From assembly GCA_007132255.1 (NCBI GenBank), contig SLOZ01000268.1:1-7021 (forward strand): DNA of 7,021 bases. The letters are read 5' to 3'. Below, piece by piece: positions 1 through 6,418 of the stretch. The first letter of the stretch is position 1. Every line of letters begins with the position of its first letter. The stretch is from Limnochordia bacterium (GTDB lineage Bacteria; Bacillota; Limnochordia; Darwinibacteriales; B1SED10-159). Position numbers and translations under genes: made by a program. The notes beneath the pieces are model-generated. The model ran no database searches and had not been told where the DNA came from. It was given only the letters and a program-made list of their open reading frames with translations.

Positions 1-934
1 CTGCAGCGGTGACCGGCTGTCCGGCATGGATTTCCCGTCCTACGACCACAGCGTGTTCGGCGGTGCAGGCTACCCGCAGCAACCAATGAAAATAGGTACT
101 GGCTGCTCGCTTCAGTTGCTTTCGTGTTATGGCAGCCGCTGGCACTCCACTGGGCAGCGGTTGCCACCCTGCCTTGTGCCACTGGGCCAACCACGGCGAA
201 GGCAGCTTGCCCTTCCTGCTGGGTACCAGTGGACCATGGTCTGCCAGCCACTGGAGACAATGTTGGTACCACGTCAATAACGGCAGATTCTGGATCCGCG
301 TTGACAGCCAGTCCTGGTCAACGCTGTTCACATTCTCCAGCCGCCAAGCTTGGGCAAGAAAACGCTGCCAGGCCTGCGGCTCAAGACTTCCGGGTTCGCT
401 CACGGATGGCAGCAGCGGTTCGGGCTTTACGTTGGCAAGGCTATCGTTCAAGGCCACCAAGTCCGGTTTTTGAGAACGGTGGGCTTCACCGCCGTTGTGT
501 GCCTGCGCTTCTGACGGATGCCACGGCCGCGCCCAGCCAACGGCTTCTAGACAATGGACTTCGTTGGCAGAGCAACCAACATCGTTGGCTTTCGTGATGG
601 TACACAGCAGTTCGCAGCCACTGTATAGATAGATCCAGCGCTCCTCATAAGCGGCTAGTTCGGCTAGGGAAGTATCGGCTGCCCAAAACCAATGACGTTG
701 CCCCGGTTCCCCAAAAGAACCCCGGGCAAACGGAACCACCCCGGCCTGCTCATGGAGGTCAAAATCATCGGTCACTGACACATTGGCTGTTTCGGCATGG
801 AGAACAAAGCTTTCCTGTTCCGAAAGCTCCCAGACCATCTGCAGAACAGCATGGAGTTGAAGAACACTCAAGGCATCCGGTAAACGCAGCAAGCGCCGGG
901 CTTGCGAACGGCTGCAGTGCACATCGATCAACAT
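1..934 (-). CDS. Hypothetical protein, probably pRiA4b ORF-3-like family; 3' end beyond window
   Basis: An unbroken frame runs from an ATG at 934 off the left edge, giving 311 visible residues and no stop. I chose this ATG because AAGGGGGA lies 7 bases upstream. The N-terminus (residues 1-37) is a short beta strand, an Arg/Leu-rich turn (RRLLRLPDALSV), then LQLHAVLQMVWEL. That echoes the family pattern of a strand, 'WRR..VP...TL..LH..IQ..MGW'. Residues 88-115 (TSLAEL, then YEERWIYLYSGCELLCTI) sit where the family has its 'Y.YDFGD.W.H.I' strand pair, but the acidic residues are mostly absent. Residues 216-249 (NLPLLTWYQHCLQWL and LVPSRKGKLPSPWL) resemble the helix plus 'LT..G.L' segment that often follows this domain. 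The family's biochemical function is unknown to me. The resemblance is by eye and the copy is divergent. No operon link to the upstream gene is likely, since a strong terminator separates them. Confidence 0.8.
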   Translation of the reverse strand, partial: MLIDVHCSRSQARRLLRLPDALSVLQLHAVLQMVWELSEQESFVLHAETANVSVTDDFDLHEQAGVVPFARGSFGEPGQRHWFWAADTSLAELAAYEERWIYLYSGCELLCTITKANDVGCSANEVHCLEAVGWARPWHPSEAQAHNGGEAHRSQKPDLVALNDSLANVKPEPLLPSVSEPGSLEPQAWQRFLAQAWRLENVNSVDQDWLSTRIQNLPLLTWYQHCLQWLADHGPLVPSRKGKLPSPWLAQWHKAGWQPLPSGVPAAAITRKQLKRAASTYFHWLLRVACTAEHAVVVGREIHAGQPVTAA

Positions 935-941
935 GAGATCG

Positions 942-949
942 TCCCCCTT
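942..949 (-). promoter_or_regulatory. Ribosome binding site deciding the start at 934
   Basis: AAGGGGGA on the minus strand lies 7 bases before the ATG at 934. It is the best Shine-Dalgarno match in this area. The same reading frame is open further upstream and contains another ATG at 1072, but that ATG has no Shine-Dalgarno sequence in front of it. This site therefore favours the shorter protein. Confidence 0.6.
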
Positions 950-1145
950 CCATGGTTCGACTCCATCGCTTTCGCTGTTTTTCGTGGGCGGCCGGCCCTC
1001 AGAGTCGCTGGTGCCTGGGCTTGTCACCGTCTGCACTGGCTGGTAGGTTCGCTTCTTGTTCAAGTCCACCATGGATCTGGGGCTGCCAATGGTGGCGCGG
1101 CCAATCCCTGGGCAGCGGCTTACGGCCCCACTCCTTATTGCATGC

Positions 1146-1179
1146 AAAACCCGGAAACGGGATTCTGCCCGTTCCGGGG
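1146..1179 (-). terminator. Rho-independent terminator of the GGDEF/HD-GYP gene
   Basis: On the minus strand CCCGGAACGGG, a six-base loop (CAGAAT) and CCCGTTTCCGGG form an 11-bp GC-rich stem with one bulged base. TTTT follows directly. It begins about 43 bases past the TAG of the large signalling gene, which is the expected place for its terminator. Read from the plus strand, the hairpin is followed only by a mixed T-rich run (GATTGTTTACTT), so strong bidirectional action is less likely. Confidence 0.85.
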
Positions 1180-1222
1180 ATTGTTTACTTCTCTAGGATA
1201 GTGTTTCGTCAGTCCCCAGCTT

Positions 1223-4200
1223 CTATTGCCCCGATGCATCATCGGCTTTCTCTTCATCCTCGAGGGGCATCAGCTCGCGCATCATTTCCACAAAATTTCT
1301 GGCCAGAAAGGGATCGAACTGGCTCCCGGCACAGGCTGTAATCTCCGTTAGGGCGGGTTCGATACCCAACGCCTTGCGATAGGGCCGATCGCTGACCATG
1401 GCCTCAAAGGCATCGGCGATGGCCACTATACGAGCGCTCAATGGAATCTGCCGCCCCTTCAGACCCTGAGGATAGCCACCGCCATCCCAGCGCTCATGAT
1501 GGCTCAGAATCCCTTCAGCCACCATCACCAAATCCGGCGATGCCATGGCAATGCGGTGCCCAATCTCTGGATGTTGACGCATAATGACCCACTCGTCTTC
1601 AGTCAGGGGACCAGGCTTTGTCAATATGTCCTCGGCGATGCCCACCTTCCCCAAATCGTGGAGCACGGCCAACAGCGATATCTCATCAATATCGCGCTCC
1701 GGGAGCTGCAGACGGCGGCCTAAGCGCACTGCCCATGCTTCCAGCTTTGTGCAGTGCTCCTGCGTTTCAAAACTCTTGGCTTCCAACGTTCGCCGCAGTG
1801 ACCGCACCAGCGTACTGCGACTAGACTGCGAATGCCGGCTCTTATGGCGATACATCTCATCTTCCGCTTCTTTCAGCACAACCCGCAGTTCTTTGCTCGT
1901 ATCTGTTCGGACTGCAAAGCCCACAGCCATACTGAGCGGTACCGGTCCAGTGGTCTCAGCTGCTGCCAGCTCTAGGATCCGTTGGGCCATGTTCTCTAAG
2001 TCCGCCAGCCCCGCCCCAGGCAGCAGCACCACAAACTCATCGCCGCCCCAGCGACCGACGAGGTCGTGACTGCGTACAACCTCGGCAATGACCTTTGCGG
2101 CCCGCCGCAGCAGCTCATCTCCCACTTCATGACCCAAAGAGTCGTTGACGATCTTCAAGCCATTGACATCCACGAGCATCGCGCCGACAACAGGCTCTTT
2201 TCGCTCCCACTCGTCAAGCATCTGTTCCACATAGCGCCTGTTACGCAGATCCGTGAGCACATCATAATAGGTCAAACGGGTCAGTTCATCCTCAGCCCGT
2301 TTGCGCTCCGTAATGTCCCTAATTAGGGCCACCACTTCACGTTCATTGATGGGCAGCATTCTGGCTTCGTACCAGCCATGGTCTCCGTTTTCCTTTAGGC
2401 CATACTCCACCGCCTGGATCGTACCGGCAGCCAACGCTTCCACAATGGCTCCTTGAATGGCCGCCGCCGCTTTGGCAGGAAGGATTTCGTGAACCGTGTG
2501 GCCCAACACCTCATCCTGGGGTCGATACAAGATGGTCGAGTTCGATGCCATGATGTCTAAGTAGGTGCCCTGCTGATCGTAGTGGATAATGGCGTCGGGG
2601 ATCAGGTGCAGCAGCGACTGCCGATACTGCTCACTGGCCTGCAGAGCCTGTTCGGTCTGGCGCTGGCGGGTGATGACCTCTGTATAGAGAATAATGCCCC
2701 CAACGGTGCCGTCTCGCTCATACCAAGGCCGGCATTCCCACCGGGTGTATTCCACCGATCCATCAGCCCGATTGTATTCCTCTTCTTCTCCGGAGGACAC
2801 CTCGCCGGCCAAAGCTCGCTGGTGCACAAGCCGCCATGGTTCGGGAATGTCGGGAAACACCTCATAATGATGCTGACCGATGATGTCTCGTCCCTCCACG
2901 TTGTAGTCTTGAACGAAGCGCTCACTGACGAATATATGGTTCAAATCTTTGTCCAGGACAGCAATGGCGTTGGGATCATAGCGAATAATGTACTGCATCA
3001 AGCGCTGCCAATCATCCTTGGTTTGTTCAGCCTGTCGCTGCTGCGTCACGTCGCGAACCAAGGCCAGGACGGAGTCTTCTGCCGGCAAGAAGCGAGCTTC
3101 AAAGAATGCTTCACCGAGAGCTGGCAGCTGCACACTGGTCTCGAAACGCACCATGCTTGCCGTTTTTAAGGCTTCAATCATCCTCTCGTGCAGCAGCTGA
3201 GCCAAGTCCGAGGGCAGAATGTCCTCGATAAGCTTGCCTTCGGCTTCATCGCTGGCACCAAAACGGTCCCAGCCTTCGGATGAAGGAAAGTCCAGCAAAC
3301 GGCCGTCGGCGTCCAACCGGAACATCAGATCCGGGATCAAGTCGATAATCGAGCGATTATAGGCGTCACTGGCTGCCAGCTGCTCTTGGCTGGCCAACAG
3401 TTCTTCATTGTGCTGGCGCAGTTCTTGTTCCGTAGCATGAAGCTGCGTTAACGCTGATTCCAGTTCTTCGTTGACTGCCCGCAGTTCCTCCTCATCCGCC
3501 CGCAGCGACTCAACAGCGTCCTGCAGTCGGGCGAGCATCGCATTGGCCGACCGCCGCAAACTGGCTGTCGTACTCTTCGGTTCATCGGCAACTCGATAAC
3601 CCAAGTCACCATCCAAATCAATCCGGTCAATATCTGCAGCTAAATGCGTTAAGGGAGCAGCAAACCAACGGTGCTGCACGATATAAAGCAGGGCGAACAG
3701 GATCAGCACCACCAGTGCCATATTAAAAAAGCGCATCCAGACTTGGCTGCCCACCGCCGGCATACTATCATACGGCATGAAACTGGCCACATACCAGTGG
3801 CTGTGCGCTACTTCATGAACCGCCAAAATCCCGCCAACCCTATCCAACTCCACATGGATCGGCTCGCTGCGAGCTTCGGGGTTATCCAAGACAAGACCAC
3901 CAATGACCGCGGCTAACGGCTGTCCCCAAGGCTGCTCCAAACTCCAATGACCGCAGAGCTGAATGGTGTTGCCCTGGGCATCCACCACAAAGTGGATCGT
4001 GTCATGATCATTTGGGTGGTTGTGTACGTAAGTTTCTAAATGCGCCAGCGGAAGATCCGCCCCAGCGACGCCCAGCAGTTGTCCGGCATCGTCATAGATA
4101 GCTGTAACGACGCTGGTAATACGGCCATGGCCGGCGGCATCTTCGTAGAAGTCCGCAAAGACAATGTCGTCATTGACTAGGGCCCGCTGGTACCAATCCC

Positions 4201-4570
4201 GAGTCGTATGATCAAACCACTCTGGCTGCTCCCAATCATAGGACATGGTAAACCCGCCATCGGCCCGGCCGAAAAAGACACTGGAAAAGAACGGATTAGC
4301 CGCATCCAGATGAGCCAAATAAGGCTGCAGAAGGGCTTCCTCATCGCCAGAGGCCTGGACAAAACTGCCAATACCTTCAACGACACTGGCCATGCGAGTC
4401 AGCCAACTGCCGATCTCGCCGGCCGTAAGGAGTTTCGACTGGACAGTGGCGACCTCGGCCTGCTCGGTCATCATGTGCTCAATATCTCGATATGTATAAT
4501 AGAATCCGACGGCTAAGACCGCTACCATTAAAAGAGCCAAAGCCGCGTACGCCCGGGTCCACTTCTGCAT
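1223..4570 (-). CDS. Membrane sensor: dCache, HAMP, three PAS, GGDEF and HD-GYP (c-di-GMP synthesis and breakdown)
   Basis: This 1115-residue protein would make and degrade c-di-GMP at the inner face of the membrane. Domains in order: membrane helix 7-27; extracytoplasmic dCache domain about 28-280; helix 282-299; divergent HAMP 300-353 with the PL turn at 306-307; charged coiled coil 354-400; PAS domains about 402-508, 520-636 and 645-752; GGDEF 762-910; HD-GYP 930-1100. The cyclase A-site is an exact GGDEF at 842-846, DVNGLK at 801-806 supplies metal binding, and an RxxD inhibitory site (RSHD, 833-836) sits the usual five residues before GGDEF. The phosphodiesterase keeps HDLGK (971-975), HHE (1024-1026) and DGGGYP (1029-1034). 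The sensor has R124, W126, Y127, Y142 and D172 in a spacing like the amino-acid-binding dCache motif. The start at 4570 is set by GGGAG 8 bases upstream; an in-frame ATG at 4627 would add 19 residues without such a site. Both activities look intact; which one dominates cannot be read from sequence. Confidence 0.95.
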   Translation of the reverse strand: MQKWTRAYAALALLMVAVLAVGFYYTYRDIEHMMTEQAEVATVQSKLLTAGEIGSWLTRMASVVEGIGSFVQASGDEEALLQPYLAHLDAANPFFSSVFFGRADGGFTMSYDWEQPEWFDHTTRDWYQRALVNDDIVFADFYEDAAGHGRITSVVTAIYDDAGQLLGVAGADLPLAHLETYVHNHPNDHDTIHFVVDAQGNTIQLCGHWSLEQPWGQPLAAVIGGLVLDNPEARSEPIHVELDRVGGILAVHEVAHSHWYVASFMPYDSMPAVGSQVWMRFFNMALVVLILFALLYIVQHRWFAAPLTHLAADIDRIDLDGDLGYRVADEPKSTTASLRRSANAMLARLQDAVESLRADEEELRAVNEELESALTQLHATEQELRQHNEELLASQEQLAASDAYNRSIIDLIPDLMFRLDADGRLLDFPSSEGWDRFGASDEAEGKLIEDILPSDLAQLLHERMIEALKTASMVRFETSVQLPALGEAFFEARFLPAEDSVLALVRDVTQQRQAEQTKDDWQRLMQYIIRYDPNAIAVLDKDLNHIFVSERFVQDYNVEGRDIIGQHHYEVFPDIPEPWRLVHQRALAGEVSSGEEEEYNRADGSVEYTRWECRPWYERDGTVGGIILYTEVITRQRQTEQALQASEQYRQSLLHLIPDAIIHYDQQGTYLDIMASNSTILYRPQDEVLGHTVHEILPAKAAAAIQGAIVEALAAGTIQAVEYGLKENGDHGWYEARMLPINEREVVALIRDITERKRAEDELTRLTYYDVLTDLRNRRYVEQMLDEWERKEPVVGAMLVDVNGLKIVNDSLGHEVGDELLRRAAKVIAEVVRSHDLVGRWGGDEFVVLLPGAGLADLENMAQRILELAAAETTGPVPLSMAVGFAVRTDTSKELRVVLKEAEDEMYRHKSRHSQSSRSTLVRSLRRTLEAKSFETQEHCTKLEAWAVRLGRRLQLPERDIDEISLLAVLHDLGKVGIAEDILTKPGPLTEDEWVIMRQHPEIGHRIAMASPDLVMVAEGILSHHERWDGGGYPQGLKGRQIPLSARIVAIADAFEAMVSDRPYRKALGIEPALTEITACAGSQFDPFLARNFVEMMRELMPLEDEEKADDASGQ

Positions 4571-4578
4571 CACGGTCA

Positions 4579-4583
4579 CTCCC
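4579..4583 (-). promoter_or_regulatory. Ribosome binding site deciding the start at 4570
   Basis: GGGAG on the minus strand lies 8 bases before the ATG at 4570. The protein from this ATG begins with a short basic stretch (MQKWTR) followed at once by a membrane helix, as expected for a sensor. This supports 4570 over the in-frame ATG at 4627. Confidence 0.7.
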
Positions 4584-4762
4584 AAGATGTATATGCATAC
4601 AACACTCCAGCATGCTCTGGTTTTCACCCCCGCTGGGTGACCAGATCATCGCCACTGCTTCCGACGATTATGCCGAGCAGTTTGTTTGTACATTGTTCAC
4701 TCGTGTGGCGAAATCCTTTGTGTTCTCGGAAAAAGCACCAATTTAATCCACGCCAGCCTGCG

Positions 4763-4793
4763 CGTTTATCCCTAAACGAACAACACACGTCCA
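4763..4793 (-). promoter_or_regulatory. Weak promoter candidate with palindrome over the -10 for the GGDEF/HD-GYP gene
   Basis: On the minus strand TGGACG (4793-4788) and GATAAA (4770-4765) are separated by 17 bases; each matches the sigma-70/sigma-A hexamer at four of six positions. The -10 candidate overlaps a perfect inverted repeat, CGTTTA-TCCC-TAAACG on the plus strand (4763-4778), which could be an operator. Both hexamers are poor and the start of transcription would leave a leader of roughly 190 bases. Treat this as a lead only. Confidence 0.2.
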
Positions 4794-4863
4794 AAGCGGT
4801 CGGCTCAGACGTGCATTGATCCTAACTCTCTTGATTGGTTTGGCCGCCGGAGATGGCCACCGG

Positions 4864-4892
4864 AAAAAGGCCAGAAGAAAAATACTGCTGCC
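4864..4892 (-). terminator. Candidate terminator after the binding-protein gene
   Basis: On the minus strand GGC-AG-CAG, a ten-base loop and CTGGCC form a 6-bp stem with a two-base bulge, followed by TTTTT. It begins about 105 bases beyond the TGA at 4998. The stem is short and bulged, so this is much weaker than the terminator at 1146-1179, but the T run and position fit. If real, it separates the binding protein and the GGDEF/HD-GYP gene into different transcripts. Confidence 0.4.
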
Positions 4893-4997
4893 ACCGGACA
4901 GCCGCAAAAAATTCGGCGAGCCCGTGTTCACCCGCTCCTACACAGGACACGCATTCGACCCGGGACACGCAGCGGCTCCGGCTCGCAGTGGGGTTGC

Positions 4998-6158
4998 TCA
5001 GTCAGCCATCGGCTGCAGCGATCCGTCCCCCAGCTGCCTCCAGCGCAGGGAACTGTCGGTCAGCATTCCAACGTCATCAAAGGACATCCAGCCGCCTAGG
5101 TGATCGCCATCGTAGACAGCCAGGGCGGCCCGCATCGAACCAGGATCGGTCCCCACCTCGGACATGATCATCAGCAAGACCGTGACCGCATCATAGACAG
5201 CTCGGCCCAGTTCGTCACCATCGTCTGCACCCAGAGATTCCTGCAGACGGGTCTGAAAGTGGTGCTGCGGCGTTGTCTCATCCAGTGCCTGCAGGGAGTA
5301 CCATGGCAGTAAGGTCCACACACCGGCGAGATCCGGATCAGCCAACACGTCCTCATCCACCGCTGCCAACGGCGCTGCCACCACAACCGTGTCCAACTCC
5401 ATAGCCTGCAGCACTTGGACCACAGCACCGGCTTCATTCAAAGGCAGATCCAACACCACAGCATCTAGGTCTTCAGCCACACCCAGTTCTGCCAGGACGC
5501 TGCTCCAATCATCGGGCGCATCCGGATCCGGATCGAGCCTGTACACTAAGGAGCCGGCCGGCAAAAACGCCGCCAAATCTCCTGCGATAGAAGGACCCAT
5601 CAAATCATCGCTGATCACCGCAATCTCGCGGGCCGCGGTCTGCTCAGCAATCCAGTCTGCCAGCTCTTGAACCCCCTGCGTTCGCGGTGGCTGTAGGGCA
5701 AAGCTAAAGGGATACTCCACGAGCCAGTCACCGGCTGGGGTGAATGGCACCAGATGCGGGACCCGCAGTTCCTGGGCAAGATTCGCCAGGATAGTTGTGG
5801 TCTCCGGCGTCGTATCGCCCACAACTGCCGTCAGACGCGCCACACGCTGCAGCGACCGCAATTCTTCGAACACTTCCCCCGGGAAGTTAGCATACATTAG
5901 CGGCCGAACATCCACCGGGGCCGGCCCATGTTCGACTGACCAATCGGCCAGAGCTAACTCCACTGCAGCTTCGATAATCGCAGGTTCGGGGCCTTCCGCT
6001 GCTGCTGGGGTAGGGCTGACTAAGGCCACCACGGCCAACCCATGGTCTGTGTCTTCAAAGAACAGTCTGTAACCTAAAATCGTGACGAGAATAATGCCTG
6101 CTATGATTAAGGTAATCCACATGGTAAATTTCGGATGCCGATACGGACGGTTCTCCAT
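4998..6158 (-). CDS. Membrane-anchored type-1 periplasmic binding protein (LivJ/LivK-like)
   Basis: This 386-residue protein resembles the substrate-binding subunits of branched-chain amino acid ABC transporters. It has a short basic N-terminus, one strong membrane helix at about 13-32, then a soluble domain placed outside the cell. Family-like segments are AVVGDTTPETTTILANLA (111-128, the 'VIGP..S..T..' loop), PHLVPFTPAGD (134-144), FALQPP..TQGVQELADWI (153-170), LDAVVLDL (231-238), VYDAVTVLL (321-329) and GGWMSFDDVG (355-364). There is no cysteine anywhere, so no lipobox; the helix probably stays as an anchor. The region that usually reads 'YG.G' after the second-lobe strand is DDLMGPS (184-190), lacking the tyrosine, so the ligand may differ. 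No permease or ATPase gene is visible. Its neighbours are a chemoreceptor and a c-di-GMP enzyme, which suggests sensing rather than transport; this is inference. The start is the ATG with AGGAG 8 bases upstream; a GTG at 6167 overlaps that site. Confidence 0.88.
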   Translation of the reverse strand: MENRPYRHPKFTMWITLIIAGIILVTILGYRLFFEDTDHGLAVVALVSPTPAAAEGPEPAIIEAAVELALADWSVEHGPAPVDVRPLMYANFPGEVFEELRSLQRVARLTAVVGDTTPETTTILANLAQELRVPHLVPFTPAGDWLVEYPFSFALQPPRTQGVQELADWIAEQTAAREIAVISDDLMGPSIAGDLAAFLPAGSLVYRLDPDPDAPDDWSSVLAELGVAEDLDAVVLDLPLNEAGAVVQVLQAMELDTVVVAAPLAAVDEDVLADPDLAGVWTLLPWYSLQALDETTPQHHFQTRLQESLGADDGDELGRAVYDAVTVLLMIMSEVGTDPGSMRAALAVYDGDHLGGWMSFDDVGMLTDSSLRWRQLGDGSLQPMAD

Positions 6159-6166
6159 GAACTCCA

Positions 6167-6171
6167 CTCCT
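6167..6171 (-). promoter_or_regulatory. Ribosome binding site deciding the start at 6158
   Basis: AGGAG on the minus strand sits 8 bases before the ATG at 6158. An in-frame GTG at 6167 would begin inside this site and cannot use it, so the protein most likely starts with MENRPYR. Confidence 0.7.
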
Positions 6172-6188
6172 GTCTGTTCTTAATGTCT

Positions 6189-6218
6189 AGTGCCGCCGCT
6201 GGATGTGATGACGGCACT
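6189..6218 (-). promoter_or_regulatory. Inverted repeat (possible leader hairpin) before the binding-protein gene
   Basis: AGTGCCG (6189-6195) and CGGCACT (6212-6218) form a perfect 7-bp inverted repeat around a 16-base centre. It ends 17 bases before the AGGAG site, within the presumed untranslated leader. It could be a regulatory hairpin or a repressor operator. A chance repeat cannot be excluded. Confidence 0.3.
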
Positions 6219-6239
6219 GACAAACCACACTCCAATCCT

Positions 6240-6267
6240 GGTATACGATTCTCTGCCGACACGCCAA
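6240..6267 (-). promoter_or_regulatory. Candidate sigma-70/sigma-A promoter for the binding-protein gene
   Basis: On the minus strand TTGGCG (6267-6262) is followed after 16 bases by TATACC (6245-6240), each matching the consensus at four of six positions. It lies about 80 bases before the start codon, and the hairpin at 6189-6218 would fall in its leader. I saw no match to the flagellar sigma-28 consensus nearby. This is a by-eye match to short motifs only. Confidence 0.3.
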
Positions 6268-6311
6268 TTCCCTGCGCTGTATTGTCATATGCAAGCACTG
6301 GATTGCGTCTG

Positions 6312-6334
6312 GCGTCACTTAAGGCTCCTGACGC
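6312..6334. repeat. 6-bp inverted repeat between chemoreceptor and binding-protein genes
   Basis: GCGTCA (6312-6317) and TGACGC (6329-6334) are a perfect inverted repeat with an 11-base centre. It lies only three bases from the longer palindrome at 6338-6365. No T run follows on either strand, so a classical terminator is unlikely. Confidence 0.35.
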
Positions 6335-6337
6335 GCC

Positions 6338-6365
6338 CCAGCGCCCGCTGGACAGCGGACGCTGG
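6338..6365. repeat. 28-base near-perfect palindrome
   Basis: CCAGCG-C-CCGCTG-GA-CAGCGG-A-CGCTGG reads as two nested 6-bp inverted repeats separated by one mismatched pair, 12 paired positions in all. As RNA it would form a very stable hairpin with a four-base loop. As DNA it is a good dyad for a dimeric regulator. It lies 91 bases past the chemoreceptor stop codon and about 70 bases before the candidate promoter at 6240-6267. No T run follows on the minus strand. Confidence 0.55.
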
Positions 6366-6418
6366 AACGACTGGCGGCGAGACTGCAAGCGGCCTGTTGA
6401 CCGGACTCCGCTCAGCCA

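Larger units (their letters stand above)
4571..4997. other. 427-base intergenic region upstream of the GGDEF/HD-GYP gene
   Basis: I find no convincing gene here. From the right it holds a candidate terminator for the binding-protein gene (4892-4864), a palindrome overlapping a weak promoter match (4763-4793), then about 190 bases of possible 5' leader. The leader has only weak inverted repeats, for example ACTGCT/AGCAGT at 4654-4659 and 4676-4681. I looked for the conserved sequence blocks of a GEMM (c-di-GMP) riboswitch on the minus strand and did not see them. A 62-codon minus-strand frame (4931-4743, GTG start) crosses the terminator candidate and resembles no protein I know. Confidence 0.6.

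Noticed and set aside
124..597. 157-codon plus-strand frame, with two overlapping frames at 26-280 and 129-473
   Set aside because: They lie opposite the continuous minus-strand gene 934-1. Their residue make-up (many Cys, Trp, Arg and Ser in no pattern) looks like antisense translation of GC-rich coding DNA.
765..953. 62-codon minus-strand frame starting at 953
   Set aside because: It is out of frame with, and overlapped by, the longer gene that starts at 934 and has the strong ribosome site.
902..1341. Plus-strand frames of 99 and 129 codons
   Set aside because: They span the terminator hairpin and the ends of two minus-strand genes, and show no family resemblance or good ribosome site.
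2582..3169. 195-codon plus-strand frame inside the large signalling gene
   Set aside because: It is antisense to well-defined PAS domains; GC-rich coding sequence often leaves the opposite frame open.
4571..4627. N-terminal extension of the GGDEF/HD-GYP protein to an in-frame ATG at 4627
   Set aside because: It would add 19 residues ahead of a natural basic-then-hydrophobic N-terminus and has no Shine-Dalgarno site, while GGGAG lies 8 bases before the ATG at 4570.
4571..4800. c-di-GMP (GEMM) riboswitch ahead of the c-di-GMP enzyme gene
   Set aside because: I looked for the conserved GCAAA-type blocks and paired helices on the minus strand; CACAAAGG is present but the rest of the pattern is not.
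4856..4898. Repeated GCCACCGGA flanking the candidate terminator
   Set aside because: A nine-base match occurring twice in GC-rich sequence is expected by chance and forms no larger unit.
4743..4931. Possible 62-residue small membrane peptide on the minus strand with a GTG start
   Set aside because: AGGAG is only three bases from the GTG, the frame crosses the candidate terminator, and only a short hydrophobic patch suggests a protein.
4943..4972. Direct repeat GGACACGCA (two copies about 20 bases apart)
   Set aside because: Two short copies in GC-rich DNA downstream of a gene, with no further unit and no array structure.
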